DNA from: Streptomyces sp. TLI_146
GTDB lineage: Bacteria; Actinomycetota; Actinomycetes; Streptomycetales; Streptomycetaceae
Assembly: GCF_002846415.1 (NCBI RefSeq)
Contig: NZ_PJMX01000001.1
Span: 5,270,001-5,334,000, forward strand
Reading direction: 5' to 3'
DNA: 64,000 bases
Numbering within the stretch: the first letter of the stretch is position 1; every line of letters begins with the position of its first letter. The notes beneath the pieces were generated by a model. It had not been told where the DNA came from and ran no database searches. It was given only the letters and a program-made list of their open reading frames with translations. The translations under genes and the position numbers were made by a program. Shown here piece by piece: positions 51,580 through 62,343 of this stretch.

Positions 51580-52449
51580 TCAGGCGGCGGTCGCCGACAC
51601 CGCCGCCGCGATCGTCTCCGAGATCGGCGTGGTCGGCCGCCCGATCAGCCGCGCCAGCTCCCCGGACGTGCCCGCGAGGCGGCCCCGCCCGATCGCCAGG
51701 TCCACGTCGACCAGGATCTCGGCGAACGGCGCCGGGACCCCCGCGCCCGTGAGGATGCCGAGGTGCACCTCGGGCGCGACGGCCTGGTACGCGATCTCCT
51801 TGCCGGTCGCCCGGGCGACCTCCGCCGCGTACTCCGCGAACGACCACGCCACGTCGCCGCTCAGCTCGTACGTCCGGCCCAGGTGGCCCTCGCCGGTCAG
51901 CACCGCCGCCGCGGCCGCCGCGTAGTCGGCGCGGGCGGCCGAGGCCACCCGGCCCTCGCCCGCGTTGGAGACGATGGCGCCGTGCGCCAGGACCGGCTCC
52001 AGGTGGGCGGTGTAGTTCTCGGTGTACCAGCCGTTGCGCAGGAAGGTGTGCGGCAGCCCCGAGTCGAGGATCAGCTGCTCGGTCGCCTTGTGCTCGTCCG
52101 CGAGGCGGAAGTCGGCCTCCGGTCCGCCGAGGATGCCGGTGTACGCGAGCTGCGCCACCCCGGCGTCCTTCGCGGCCGCGACCACGGCGGCGTGCTGCGC
52201 CACCCGCTGCCCGACCTCGCTGCCGGAGATCAGCAGCACGCGGTCCCCGGCGCGGAAGGCCCCGGCCAGCGTCTCGGGCGCGCTGTAGTCGGCCACCCGC
52301 AGCTCCACACCGCGCTCGGCGAGAGCGGCGGCCTTCTCCTTGTTCCGTACGACGGCGGCTATCCCGCTCGCGGGCACGCCCGAGGCGAGCAGCTCGTCGA
52401 TGACGAGACGGCCGAGGGCTCCGGTGGCTCCGGTGACGACGATGCTCAT
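51580..52449 (-). CDS. NmrA-like NAD(P)H-binding quinone oxidoreductase (QorB-type)
   Basis: A 289-residue short-chain-dehydrogenase-like protein. The Rossmann motif VTGATGALG lies at residues 5-13. The overall pattern (VVRNKEKAAALAERGVELRVADYS, GTAGAGEGRVASAARADYA-like region) fits the QorB group of NAD(P)H:quinone reductases. ATG at 52449. It is divergent from an HxlR regulator, an arrangement known for quinone- and aldehyde-stress genes. Confidence 0.85.
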   Translation of the reverse strand: MSIVVTGATGALGRLVIDELLASGVPASGIAAVVRNKEKAAALAERGVELRVADYSAPETLAGAFRAGDRVLLISGSEVGQRVAQHAAVVAAAKDAGVAQLAYTGILGGPEADFRLADEHKATEQLILDSGLPHTFLRNGWYTENYTAHLEPVLAHGAIVSNAGEGRVASAARADYAAAAAAVLTGEGHLGRTYELSGDVAWSFAEYAAEVARATGKEIAYQAVAPEVHLGILTGAGVPAPFAEILVDVDLAIGRGRLAGTSGELARLIGRPTTPISETIAAAVSATAA

Positions 52450-52547
52450 GGCTGCTGACTCCTTGGCTTGCGGTCCCGTCCGGAACCGGCTTCGGTTCCC
52501 GTGCGGAACCGTGCCACTCACCGTACGGCGGGCGCTAACCTTTCGTA

Positions 52548-52572
52548 AGTACCCACTTTGAAGTAAGGTACT
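52548..52572. promoter_or_regulatory. Candidate HxlR operator
   Basis: AGTACC (52548-52553) and GGTACT (52567-52572) form an inverted repeat, with AAGTA repeated in both halves. It lies directly before the HxlR gene ATG and about 100 bp upstream of the divergent QorB-like gene, so the HxlR protein may bind it to control both. Confidence 0.5.
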
Positions 52573-52575
52573 GGT

Positions 52576-52962
52576 ATGGGAGTAAGCACCCGGTCCGCCG
52601 AGGACCTCCGTGAGGCGATGTGTCCGCACCGGCTCGTCCTGGAGCATGTGACCAGCCGCTGGGGCGTGCTCGTGCTGCTCGCGCTGCTCGACCGGTCGTA
52701 CCGGTTCAGCGAGCTGCGCCGGCACGTGGGCCGGGTCAGCGAGAAGATGCTGGCCCAGACCCTCCAGACGCTGGAGCGGGACGGCTTCGTGCACCGCGAC
52801 GCCAAGCCGGTCATCCCGCCGCGCGTCGACTACTCGCTGACCCCGATCGGCCGCGAGGCCGCCGAACGCGTACGGGCCCTGGCCGAGTGGACCGGCGTAC
52901 GGATGGAGCAGGTGCAGGAGGCGCGGGCGGCCTACGACGCGGCCCGCGAAGCCAGGTCCTAG
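52576..52962 (+). CDS. HxlR-family transcriptional regulator
   Basis: A 128-residue winged-helix protein. It has the early cysteine (REAMCPHRLVLEHV) that is the thiol sensor in YodB/QorR-type members, and the recognition region RVSEKMLAQTLQTLERDGFV followed by VDYSLTPIGREA. It is divergent from the QorB-like gene and likely represses it until electrophiles or oxidants modify the cysteine. It ends 27 bp from the convergent permease gene. Confidence 0.88.
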   Translation: MGVSTRSAEDLREAMCPHRLVLEHVTSRWGVLVLLALLDRSYRFSELRRHVGRVSEKMLAQTLQTLERDGFVHRDAKPVIPPRVDYSLTPIGREAAERVRALAEWTGVRMEQVQEARAAYDAAREARS

Positions 52963-52989
52963 AAACCGGGCCCGCGCCTCCTAGTCGGG

Positions 52990-54945
52990 CTAGTCGGGCT
53001 GCGGCTCCCGCCCCGCCTCCAGCGACCGCAGCGCTCGCGACACGTCGAACGGCAGCATCGTGACCGCCACCGACGGCAGCTGCTCCAGAGCCTTGGCCAT
53101 CGCCTCGCCGGTGCCCCGGTGCAGCAGCCTGCCGAGGAAACCGGTGTACGTACGGTGCGGGACGAGCACCGTCAGCCAGGTCCGGCCGTCCTCGGTCGTC
53201 CGGGCCGCCAGCTCCTTCATGGCGTGCCGCAGCCGCCGGTCCGGGCAGTCCACCAGCTCCAGCGGCACCGAGGTCGCCGCCGTCGTCTCCCACTGCGCCG
53301 ACAGCCGCCGCGCGTGCGCCTCGTCGATCGCGAAGTGGACCGCCCGGATCTCGTCGGGCCGCAGCTCGTGCGCGTACCGCAGCCCCTTGAGCGCGGCCAG
53401 GTCCAACGTCTCCACCAGCACGAACACCAGATGGCGGCGGCCGTGCGGCAGATCGGCGCCAGGCGCCTGGAGGGTGCCGAGGGCGGTGGCCTCCCGCCGG
53501 TACTCGCGGTTGATCCGCGTCAGCGCCCACACCCCCAGCGGGAACACCACGACCACCAGCCAGGCGCCCTCGGTGAACTTGGTGACCGCGAAGATCAGCA
53601 CGACGGCCGCCGACACCACGGCCGCGAGCCCGTTGACGGCGACCTTCAGCCGCCGGTGCCGCTCGCGCCGCCGCAGGTGGTACGCGGTGAGCCCGGCCCC
53701 GGCCATGGTGAACGCGGTGAACACCCCGATCGCGTACAGCGCCACCAGCTTGTCCACGTTGGCGCGGGTGACGAGCAGCAGCGCCAGCGCGACGACGGTC
53801 AGCGAGAGGATCCCGTTGGAGAACGCGAGCCGGTGCCCGCGCCGGGTCAACTGCCGTGGCAGGAACCGGTCCTCGGCCACGAAACTGGCGAGGAAGGGGA
53901 AGCCGGTGAACGGCGTATTGGCGCCGGTGTAGAGGATCAGCGCGGTCGCGAGCTGCACGAAGACGAGCCCGGCCGTGCCCAGCGCCCCGCCGCCGAACGC
54001 GAAGTGGGCCTCCTGCGCGATGACGGTCGGGGTGCCGTCGCTGTACGGCACCGCGTGCGTGAAGTGGGCGAGCGTCGACACACCGAGCACCAGCACGCCC
54101 AGGGCGCAGCTCATCGCGATCAGCGTGCGGCGGGCGTTGCGGCCCTGCGGCTCGCGGAACGCCGAGATGCCGTTCGAGATCGCTTCGAGCCCGGTGAGCG
54201 ACGACCCGCCGTTGGCGAACGCCCGCAGCACCATGAACAGCGACGCCCCGTACAGCCAGCCGCTGCCCGCGCTGCCGACCGCGATCGTGCCCGCCGCGTG
54301 CAGATCGGCGCGCGGCAGCCCGGAGGTGAGCCCGCGTACGGCGGAGACGACGAGCAGCAGCCCGACGGCCGCCATGAACAGATAGGCGGGCAGCGCGAAC
54401 AGCCGCCCGGCCTCCCGCACCCCGCGCAGGTTCCCGTACGCGAGGAAGAGGATCACCCCTGCGGAGATCGGCAGTTGGAGGTGGTCCATGCCGGTCCAGC
54501 CGCCGCCCAGCAGATGCGCCAGCGAGATGATCGCGTTGGTCCCGGCCGACACCTGGACGGCGACGGTCACGATGTAGTCGACGAGCAGCGCCACGGCCGC
54601 GATCTGCGCGACGTCCGGCCCGAAGTTCTCGCGCGCCACGACGTACGAGCCGCCGGCCCGCGTGTAGATGGTGACGACGTCGCTGTAACAGAGCGTCAGA
54701 AGCACCAGGACGAACAGGATCGCCCCGGTCACGGGCATCAGCAGACTGAACGCCGCCGCCCCGACCACGGGCACCAGAACCCGCAGTATCTCCTCGGAAC
54801 CGTACGCGGACGAGCTGATGCAGTCCGACGCCAGCACCCCGAGCGCCGTGCGGTTGTCCAGCTTCTCGGCACTGATGCGCTCGGTGGTGAGCGGTTTGCC
54901 GAGCAGCCGCCGTTTGACGCGGTACGCGAGACGGTCCATGGGCAT
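52990..54945 (-). CDS. APC-superfamily permease resembling the potassium importer KimA
   Basis: A 651-residue membrane protein with about twelve helices. The start resembles KimA (RRLLGKPL, then LGVLASDCISSSAYGSEEIL and GGSYVVARENFG). In Bacillus, KimA imports potassium and is inhibited by c-di-AMP. A cytosolic region of about 180 residues follows the helices (from about residue 470), which in KimA also exists. Other APC members transport amino acids, so the substrate is inferred. ATG at 54945. Confidence 0.8.
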   Translation of the reverse strand: MPMDRLAYRVKRRLLGKPLTTERISAEKLDNRTALGVLASDCISSSAYGSEEILRVLVPVVGAAAFSLLMPVTGAILFVLVLLTLCYSDVVTIYTRAGGSYVVARENFGPDVAQIAAVALLVDYIVTVAVQVSAGTNAIISLAHLLGGGWTGMDHLQLPISAGVILFLAYGNLRGVREAGRLFALPAYLFMAAVGLLLVVSAVRGLTSGLPRADLHAAGTIAVGSAGSGWLYGASLFMVLRAFANGGSSLTGLEAISNGISAFREPQGRNARRTLIAMSCALGVLVLGVSTLAHFTHAVPYSDGTPTVIAQEAHFAFGGGALGTAGLVFVQLATALILYTGANTPFTGFPFLASFVAEDRFLPRQLTRRGHRLAFSNGILSLTVVALALLLVTRANVDKLVALYAIGVFTAFTMAGAGLTAYHLRRRERHRRLKVAVNGLAAVVSAAVVLIFAVTKFTEGAWLVVVVFPLGVWALTRINREYRREATALGTLQAPGADLPHGRRHLVFVLVETLDLAALKGLRYAHELRPDEIRAVHFAIDEAHARRLSAQWETTAATSVPLELVDCPDRRLRHAMKELAARTTEDGRTWLTVLVPHRTYTGFLGRLLHRGTGEAMAKALEQLPSVAVTMLPFDVSRALRSLEAGREPQPD

Positions 54946-55005
54946 ATCAGTACGGGTGCCCGGCCGGGGGCCCGCGCAGGCTCCCCGGCCGGTCGGCCCT
55001 TTGGG

Positions 55006-56047
<1,042 letters not shown>

Positions 56048-56055
<8 letters not shown>

Positions 56056-57985
56056 GGATGGCCTCCTTCAGGGCCGTGGCGAGCTGCTCGGCTTTGAACG
56101 GCATGCCGTTGACCTGCGTGTAGGACTGCGCGTCCACCAGGTACTTCGCGCGGATGAGCGTGGCGAGCTGGCCGAGGTTCATCTCGGGGACGACGACCTT
56201 GTCGAAGCGCTGGAGTGCTTCGCCGAGGTTGCGGGGGAAGGGGTTGAGGTGGCGCAGATGGGCCTGGGCGATGGGTTCGCCCTGGGCGCGCAGACGGCGC
56301 ACGGCGGCGGTGATCGGCCCGTAGGTCGAACCCCAGCCGAGGACGAGGGTCCGGGCGCCGTCCGGGTCGTCGACCTCCAGGTCGGGGACCTCGATCCCGT
56401 CGATCTTCGCTTGGCGGGTGCGGACCATGAAGTCGTGGTTGGCGGGGTCGTACGAGATGTTGCCCGTGCCGTCCTGCTTCTCGATGCCGCCGATGCGGTG
56501 CTCCAGGCCCGGGGTGCCCGGGATGGCCCACGGCCGGGCGAGGGTGTGGGGGTCGCGTTTGTAGGGCCAGAACACGTCGGTGCCGTCGGCGAGGGTGTGG
56601 TTGGGGGTGGTGGCGAACTGGACGCGGAGGTCGGGGAGTTCGTCGGTGTCGGGGATGCGCCAGGGCTCGGATCCGTTGGCGAGGTAGCCGTCGGAGAGCA
56701 GGAACACCGGGGTGCGATACGTCAGCGCGATCCGGGCGGCGTCCAGTGCGGCGTCGAAGCAGTCGGCGGGCGTTTTAGGTGCGACGACGGGGACGGGGGC
56801 TTCGCCGTTACGCCCGTACATCGCCTGCAGCAGATCGGCCTGCTCGGTCTTCGTCGGCAACCCGGTGGAGGGCCCACCGCGCTGGATGTCCACGATCAGG
56901 AGCGGCAGCTCCAGCGACACCGCGAGCCCGATGGTCTCGGACTTGAGCGCCACGCCCGGGCCGGAGGTGGTGGTGACGGCGAGCGATCCGCCGAAGGCCG
57001 CGCCCAGCGCCGCGCCGATTCCGGCGATCTCGTCCTCGGCTTGGAAGGTGCGGACGCCGAAGTTCTTGTGCTTGGACAGTTCGTGGAGGATGTCGGAGGC
57101 CGGGGTGATGGGGTACGAGCCGAGGTAGAGCGGCAGGTCGGCCTGGCGGGAGGCGGCGATCAGCCCGTAGGCGAGGGCCAGGTTCCCGGAGATGTTGCGG
57201 TACGTACCGGCGGGGAAGGCGCGCGTGGCCGGGGCGACCTCGTAGGAGACGGCGAAGTCCTCCGTCGTCTCGCCGAAGTTCCAGCCCGCCCGGAAGGCGG
57301 TGACGTTCGCCTCGGCGATCTCGGGCTTCTTGGCGAACTTCTTCCGCAGGAAGGCCTCGGTGGCCTCGGTGGGCCGGTGGTACATCCAGCTCAGCAGCCC
57401 CAGCGCGAACATGTTCTTGGAGCGCTCGGCCTCCTTGCGCGAGAGCCCGAAGTCCTTGAGTGCCTCGACCGTCAGGGTGGTGAGCGGCACGGGGTGGACG
57501 TTGTAAGCGTCCAGGGTGCCGTCCTCCAGCGGGCTGGTGGCGTAGCCGACCTTCGCCATGGGGCGTTTGGTGAACTCGTCGGTGTTGACGATGATGTCCG
57601 CGCCGCGCGGCACGTCGGCGAGGTTGGCCTTGAGGGCGGCGGGGTTCATGGCGACCAGCACGTTGGGCGCGTCGCCGGGGGTGAGGATGTCGTGGTCGGC
57701 GAAGTGGAGCTGGAAGCTGGAGACCCCGGGCAGGGTGCCTGCGGGGGCGCGGATCTCGGCGGGGAAGTTCGGCAGGGTCGAGAGATCGTTGCCGAACGAT
57801 GCGGTCTCCGAGGTGAAGCGGTCACCCGTGAGCTGCATCCCGTCACCCGAATCACCCGCGAAGCGGATGATCACCCGATCAAGGCGCTTGACCTCTTTCT
57901 CGCCCACGGGTTTGCGCTGCTCGCCGACGACGGCCTCATCGGCCCCATCTGCCTGCTCCGCTGGCGTACTGACCTGGCTGGTCAC
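56048..57985 (-). CDS. korA: 2-oxoacid:ferredoxin oxidoreductase, fused gamma-alpha subunit
   Basis: A 645-residue subunit. An N-terminal gamma domain (about 38-235, RVIIRFAGDSGDGMQLTGDRF) is fused to the alpha domain (SYPITPASDILHELSKHKNF and ISVDIQRGGPSTGLPTKTEQADL-like segments). This is the form typical of actinobacterial Kor enzymes. GTG at 57985 is chosen, with GGAGG upstream. A possible promoter TTGGAC-N17-CAGGAT lies about 105 bp upstream. Confidence 0.93.
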
Positions 57986-58089
57986 TGAACTGGACCTCCC
58001 TGGGACGGGCTGCTCGGGCGCGTCCGGAGAACCGGTCGCTCCAAAGCCCACCCTACGTCGGTAAGGGTCGCCTTCCTTGGATGGATCGC

Positions 58090-58118
58090 ATCCTGGACGC
58101 CCTTTTGAGATGGTCCAA
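58090..58118 (-). promoter_or_regulatory. Candidate korA promoter
   Basis: On the minus strand TTGGAC and CAGGAT are 17 bp apart, close to the main-sigma pattern TTGAC-N17-TAGRAT. It would give a leader of about 100 nt before the korA GTG. Confidence 0.45.
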
Positions 58119-58213
58119 TGCCCCGGTTTGTCATATTTCAGTCGCCCCCCGGCTCCTTCTGGTAAGACGCCCCTCGCTCGGTCTTTGGTTGTAGGTCTCC
58201 AACCCCGCCGACG

Positions 58214-58234
58214 CACCTGACAGGGTGTCAGGTG
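58214..58234 (-). terminator. Hairpin after the response regulator gene
   Basis: A 9-bp perfect stem (CACCTGACA with its complement) around GGG starts one base past the response-regulator stop. It likely ends that transcript before korA. Confidence 0.65.
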
Positions 58235-58235
58235 G

Positions 58236-58895
58236 TCAGGAATTGAGATAGGTCAGTACCGCGAGTACCCGCCGGTGGTCGCCATCACTTGGGGAGAGGC
58301 CCAGCTTCAGGAAGATGTTGCTCACGTGCTTCTCGACTGCGCCGTCGCTCACGACCAGCTGTTTCGCGATCGCGTTGTTGGTACGCCCCTCCGCCATCAG
58401 ACCGAGGACCTCGCGCTCGCGCGGAGTGAGACCGGCCAGTACGTCCTGCTTGCGGCTGCGGCCCAGCAGCTGGGCCACCACCTCGGGGTCAAGGGCGGTA
58501 CCGCCCTGGGCGACCCTTACGACGGCGTCGACGAACTCCCTGACCTCGGCGACGCGGTCCTTGAGCAGATAGCCCACGCCGCGGCTGGAACCGGCCAGCA
58601 GTTCGGTGGCGTACCGCTCCTCCACGTACTGCGACAGCACCAGCACCCCCACACCGGGGTAGAGCTTCCGCAGCAGCACCGCGGCCCGTACGCCCTCGTC
58701 GGTGTGGGTCGGCGGCATCCGTACGTCCGCGACCACCACGTCCGGCAACGCGTCCTGGTCGGCGAGCTCGCCGACGGTCTTGACCAGCGCGTTTCCGTCG
58801 CCGACCCCGGCGACGACATCGTGCCCCCGGTCGGTCAGCAGGCGGGTCAGTCCCTCCCGAAGCAGCACTGAATCCTCGGCGATGACGACCCGCAC
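58236..58895 (-). CDS. NarL/LuxR-type response regulator
   Basis: A 219-residue two-component regulator. The receiver domain has the acidic pair at Glu7-Asp8, phosphorylation site Asp57 (VVADVRMPP) and Lys near residue 110. The output helix-turn-helix LTPREREVLGLMAEGRTNNAIAK begins near residue 158. The start GTG at 58895 gives MRVVIAEDSVLL and follows GGAGG; GTG 58907 is also possible. It lies beside two related sensor kinases. Confidence 0.88.
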   Translation of the reverse strand: MRVVIAEDSVLLREGLTRLLTDRGHDVVAGVGDGNALVKTVGELADQDALPDVVVADVRMPPTHTDEGVRAAVLLRKLYPGVGVLVLSQYVEERYATELLAGSSRGVGYLLKDRVAEVREFVDAVVRVAQGGTALDPEVVAQLLGRSRKQDVLAGLTPREREVLGLMAEGRTNNAIAKQLVVSDGAVEKHVSNIFLKLGLSPSDGDHRRVLAVLTYLNS

Positions 58896-59250
58896 CCTGT
58901 CCTCCACGATCTGCAGCCCCCCGGCTCGGCGTTGCTCGGCTCCGCACACCCAACGGCTGTGCGCACCCAGCATCCCAGCATCCGGACCGGGCTGCGCGAA
59001 ATCCGGAGGACGGTTCTTTCCACGTCCCGGCGTCTCTGGGCGCCCCAGAGGGGCGCATCTAAGGGGCGCGGGGAACTGCGCGACCAGTGGGGGACGGCCC
59101 GCAGACGAACGAGGGGGGTCCGGGGCGAAGCCCCGAAGGGGGCGCAGGGGCGCAGCCCCCGCAAAGGGGTCCGGGGGCGAAGCCCCCGGGAACGAGCCTC
59201 CACCCCCACCCACCCCCGGAGGGTTTAGGGAAGGGGCGGGGAGGGGCCCA
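58896..59250. repeat. Gap with one core repeat, hairpin blocks and G-tract element
   Basis: About 355 bp without a gene. It holds part of the repeat middle module (about 59035-59060), a core copy in plus orientation (59063-59082) with a CCGCAGACGAAC flank, several GGGGGC-type hairpins (59115-59195) and a four-G-tract motif (59230-59248) ending 2 bp from the sensor-kinase stop. Confidence 0.75.
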
Positions 59251-60564
59251 CTACGCCCGCCACGGCAGCTCCGCCGTAACCGTCGTAGGCCCACCCCGAG
59301 GAGAATCCACCACCAGAATCCCGTCCACCGCATCCAGCCGCTCCGCGAGCCCCGCGAGCCCGGACCCCCCGGCCACCGAAGCCCCACCCCGCCCGTTGTC
59401 CGTGACCTGCAGCATCAGCCGGTCCTGAGCCCGCCACACATCCACCCCGGCCCGGCTAGCCCCACTGTGCTTGCTCACGTTCTGGAGCAGCTCGGAGACG
59501 GTGAAGTACGCGATCCCCTCGATCGCCGGTACGGGACGGCCCGGCAGATCCACCTCCACCGTCACCGGCACCGTGCACCGCGAGGCGACCGACGACAGCG
59601 CGGCGTCCAGCCCCCGGTCGGTCAGGACCGCGGGATGGATCCCACGAGCCAGATCCCGCAGCTCCTGGAGCGCCACCTTCACCTCGCCGTGCGCCGAGTC
59701 CACCATCCGCGCCGCCGCCTGCGGGTCCTCGGTCAGCTTCTCCTTCGCGAGACCCAGATCCATCGCGAGCGCGACCAGCCGCGCCTGCGCGCCGTCGTGC
59801 AGATCCCGCTCGATGCGCCGCAGGTCCGCGGCGGACGTGTCCACGACCACCCCCCGGTCCGACTCCAGCTCCACGACCCGCTCCTCCAGCCGCGACGGCC
59901 CGAGCAGCCCGAAGAGGAGCCCCCTGTCCACGTACGCGAAGACCCGGATGATCCACGGCACCGCGAGCGTGACGACCAGGCCGACCAGCACGGTCAGGGT
60001 GATCTCGAACGGCGAGTCCAGATAGAAGTCGTGCGTCCCGTCCCCGTACAGCTGGATCCCGTCCTGACCGGTGTACGTCGGGAACACCCACTGCCACAGC
60101 GGGTAGGTGACCAGCCCCCACCCGTACACCCACAGCGACAGCGAGACCACGAAGGAGAAGACCGCCCACGGGAAGTGCAGCACCGAGTACAGCAGGTGGC
60201 GCCAGGACACGCCGCTCTTCAGTACGGCCCCGATCCAGGCCATCCCCCGCTTGCCCCGCACGGCCTGCGGCGCGGGCACGTCCACGCCGAGCAGCGCGCG
60301 CGCCCGCTTGCGCTCCAGCGCGCCGAAGGCCCGGCAGCCGACGAGCCCGGCCGCGAGCACCGGGATGCCGAGGAACGTGATCAGCAGGCCCGCGCTCAGC
60401 GACACCATGACGACGGCCCAGGTGAACATGACGATGCTGATCGGCAGGCTGAGCAGCAGATAGCCGAACTCACGGAACGTCCGGGCCTCCAGCGGCGCGC
60501 GCAGCGCCGGCGGAAGGAAGTGCTGCCGTGCAGGCCGCCGCCCGTACTCCGTCTCCATGATCAT
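59251..60564 (-). CDS. Membrane sensor histidine kinase 1
   Basis: A 437-residue histidine kinase of the HisKA_3 group. Four to five hydrophobic helices in the first 210 residues form the putative sensor domain. The dimerisation box LRRIERDLHDGAQARLVALA holds phospho-acceptor His256. The ATPase motifs YFTVSELLQNVSKHS and DNGRGGA complete it. A second kinase gene downstream in sequence is a close paralogue. ATG at 60564 or 60558 is possible. Confidence 0.88.
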   Translation of the reverse strand: MIMETEYGRRPARQHFLPPALRAPLEARTFREFGYLLLSLPISIVMFTWAVVMVSLSAGLLITFLGIPVLAAGLVGCRAFGALERKRARALLGVDVPAPQAVRGKRGMAWIGAVLKSGVSWRHLLYSVLHFPWAVFSFVVSLSLWVYGWGLVTYPLWQWVFPTYTGQDGIQLYGDGTHDFYLDSPFEITLTVLVGLVVTLAVPWIIRVFAYVDRGLLFGLLGPSRLEERVVELESDRGVVVDTSAADLRRIERDLHDGAQARLVALAMDLGLAKEKLTEDPQAAARMVDSAHGEVKVALQELRDLARGIHPAVLTDRGLDAALSSVASRCTVPVTVEVDLPGRPVPAIEGIAYFTVSELLQNVSKHSGASRAGVDVWRAQDRLMLQVTDNGRGGASVAGGSGLAGLAERLDAVDGILVVDSPRGGPTTVTAELPWRA

Positions 60565-60728
60565 CGGTCCGTCCGTTTCCGTTTCCGCTGATGTACGCGT
60601 GGCCGCGTTCTCGTATGTTCAAGACTGCTGGCCACGGCCGCTCGGGACCATGGAGCCGGTCACCGTCTCGAACGGGGGGTTTTCCCTACCCCGGCGCGCG
60701 GGACCGCGCACGAGGCGCCCGGCCGGTC

Positions 60729-62030
60729 CTACTCCTTCGGCCCCCGCGCCCGCCACGGCAGCTCCGCCGTGACGACCGTCGGGCCGCCCGGCGGGGAGTC
60801 GAGCACGAACAGGCCGTCCACCGCGCCGAGGCGTTCGGCGAGACCCGCCATGCCCGTACCGCCGTCGAGCCGCGCGCCCCCGTGCCCGTCGTCCTCGACC
60901 TGGATGAGCAGCCGGTCGCCCGCCCGCCACACCTCCACCGAGGCCGCCCGCGCGCCGCTGTGCTTGCTGACGTTCTGGAGCAGCTCGGAGACGGTGAAGT
61001 ACGCGATGCCCTCGATCGCCGCCGCGGGCCTCTCCCGTACGTCCACCGTCACCCTCACCGGCACCGTGCAGCGCGAGGCGACCGACGACAGGGCGGCGTC
61101 CAGGCCGCGGTCGGTGAGGACCGCCGGGTGGATGCCCCGGGCCAGGTCGCGCAGCTCCTGGAGGGCGAGCTTGACCTCGCCGTGCGCCTCGTCGACCATC
61201 GCCGCCGCCGCGTCCGGGTCCTCCAGGAGCTTCTCCTTGGCGAGGCCGAGCCCCATGGCGAGCGCCACGAGCCGGGCCTGCGCGCCGTCGTGCAGATCGC
61301 GTTCGATCCGGCGCAGATCGGCCGCCGCCGTGTCCACGACCACCCCGCGGTCCGACTCCAGTTCGGCGATCCGCCGCTCCAGGTCGTCCGAGGGCGACAG
61401 CAGCCCCCGCACCATCGCCCGGTCGGCGTTGGTGAGCACCCGGGCGACGAATCCGAGCACCGGCCACGCCACGAACAGGCTGACCATCGTGACGGCGAAG
61501 GTCAGCACGCCCCAGGGCAGCCGGATGAACTCGTACAGCACGTTCCGCCAGCCCACCGGGTCCTTCAGGCTCGTCCACAGCCAGCGCAGGGCCCCGCCGC
61601 GCGCGCCCCGCCGCAGCGCCCGGGCCGGGATCGGCGTGGGCTCGTCGATCCGTACGCCGAGGAGCGCGCGCGCCCGCGCACGCTCCAGCTTGCCCAGCTG
61701 GCGCGCGCCGAGCAGACCGACCGCAAGCAGCGGCAGGCCGATCACGGTGACCGAGAGCCCGGCGCCGGTGAAGACCAGCACGGCCACATAGACGAAGCCG
61801 ATGAGCGCCATCGGCAGATTGGCCAGCAGATGGAGGATCTCCTTCCAGGTCTGCCGGTCGTAGGCGAACCGCGCGGGCGGCAGCCTCTCGTCGTCGTACT
61901 GGTCGTACTGGTTGTACGAGGGGTCGTGCGGCCGGTCGTGCGGCTGGTGCTGCGGCCGGTCGGACCGTCGGCCGGGCTGTCGGCCTGATCGGCGGCCGGG
62001 CCGCCGCTCGTCACGGAAGGTGCTGGTCAT
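60729..62030 (-). CDS. Membrane sensor histidine kinase 2 (paralogue)
   Basis: A 433-residue kinase closely resembling kinase 1 over the dimerisation and ATPase regions (ESDRGVVVDTAAADLRRIER and TVSELLQNVSKHSGA); phospho-acceptor His247. It differs by an N-terminal 55-residue Arg/Pro/Gln/Tyr/Asp-rich tail and fewer helices in the sensor part. It is the first of the three genes if one transcript covers kinase 2, kinase 1 and the response regulator. ATG at 62030; no strong ribosome-binding site seen. Confidence 0.87.
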   Translation of the reverse strand: MTSTFRDERRPGRRSGRQPGRRSDRPQHQPHDRPHDPSYNQYDQYDDERLPPARFAYDRQTWKEILHLLANLPMALIGFVYVAVLVFTGAGLSVTVIGLPLLAVGLLGARQLGKLERARARALLGVRIDEPTPIPARALRRGARGGALRWLWTSLKDPVGWRNVLYEFIRLPWGVLTFAVTMVSLFVAWPVLGFVARVLTNADRAMVRGLLSPSDDLERRIAELESDRGVVVDTAAADLRRIERDLHDGAQARLVALAMGLGLAKEKLLEDPDAAAAMVDEAHGEVKLALQELRDLARGIHPAVLTDRGLDAALSSVASRCTVPVRVTVDVRERPAAAIEGIAYFTVSELLQNVSKHSGARAASVEVWRAGDRLLIQVEDDGHGGARLDGGTGMAGLAERLGAVDGLFVLDSPPGGPTVVTAELPWRARGPKE

Positions 62031-62343
62031 GAGGGCAAGCCTGCCGGGCCGCGGAGCCCGGCGCCATGGGGTAGCTAGGCCGGTTTCGCCTGGGGAAAAC
62101 CCCACCCCCGGCGCCGCCCGCACCCTCCCGGGACCACTCGCGCCAACGCGATCGGGTCACACCCCGGGTCGTCTTCCGGACACATGAACGGCGTATGCCG
62201 GGACGCCGCCGCCCGGGCGTCAGGTGTGCAATCTGCGTGAGACACCTGCTTACGCCGTCCTTAGCAGGGCCTAGACTCCCGTGCGTACAGATCGTCGAAC
62301 AGACTGCAACGAACGCATCGAGGTCAGGGAGCGAGGGGCGGAC
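62031..62343. promoter_or_regulatory. Divergent region between kinase 2 and nuoA2
   Basis: TAGACT (62272-62277) may be the nuoA2 -10 element. CAGGTGT (62221-62227) and ACACCTG (62242-62248) form an inverted repeat placed over the expected -35, a good operator position. A leader of about 60 nt would precede the nuoA2 GTG. No gene is seen here. Confidence 0.45.
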
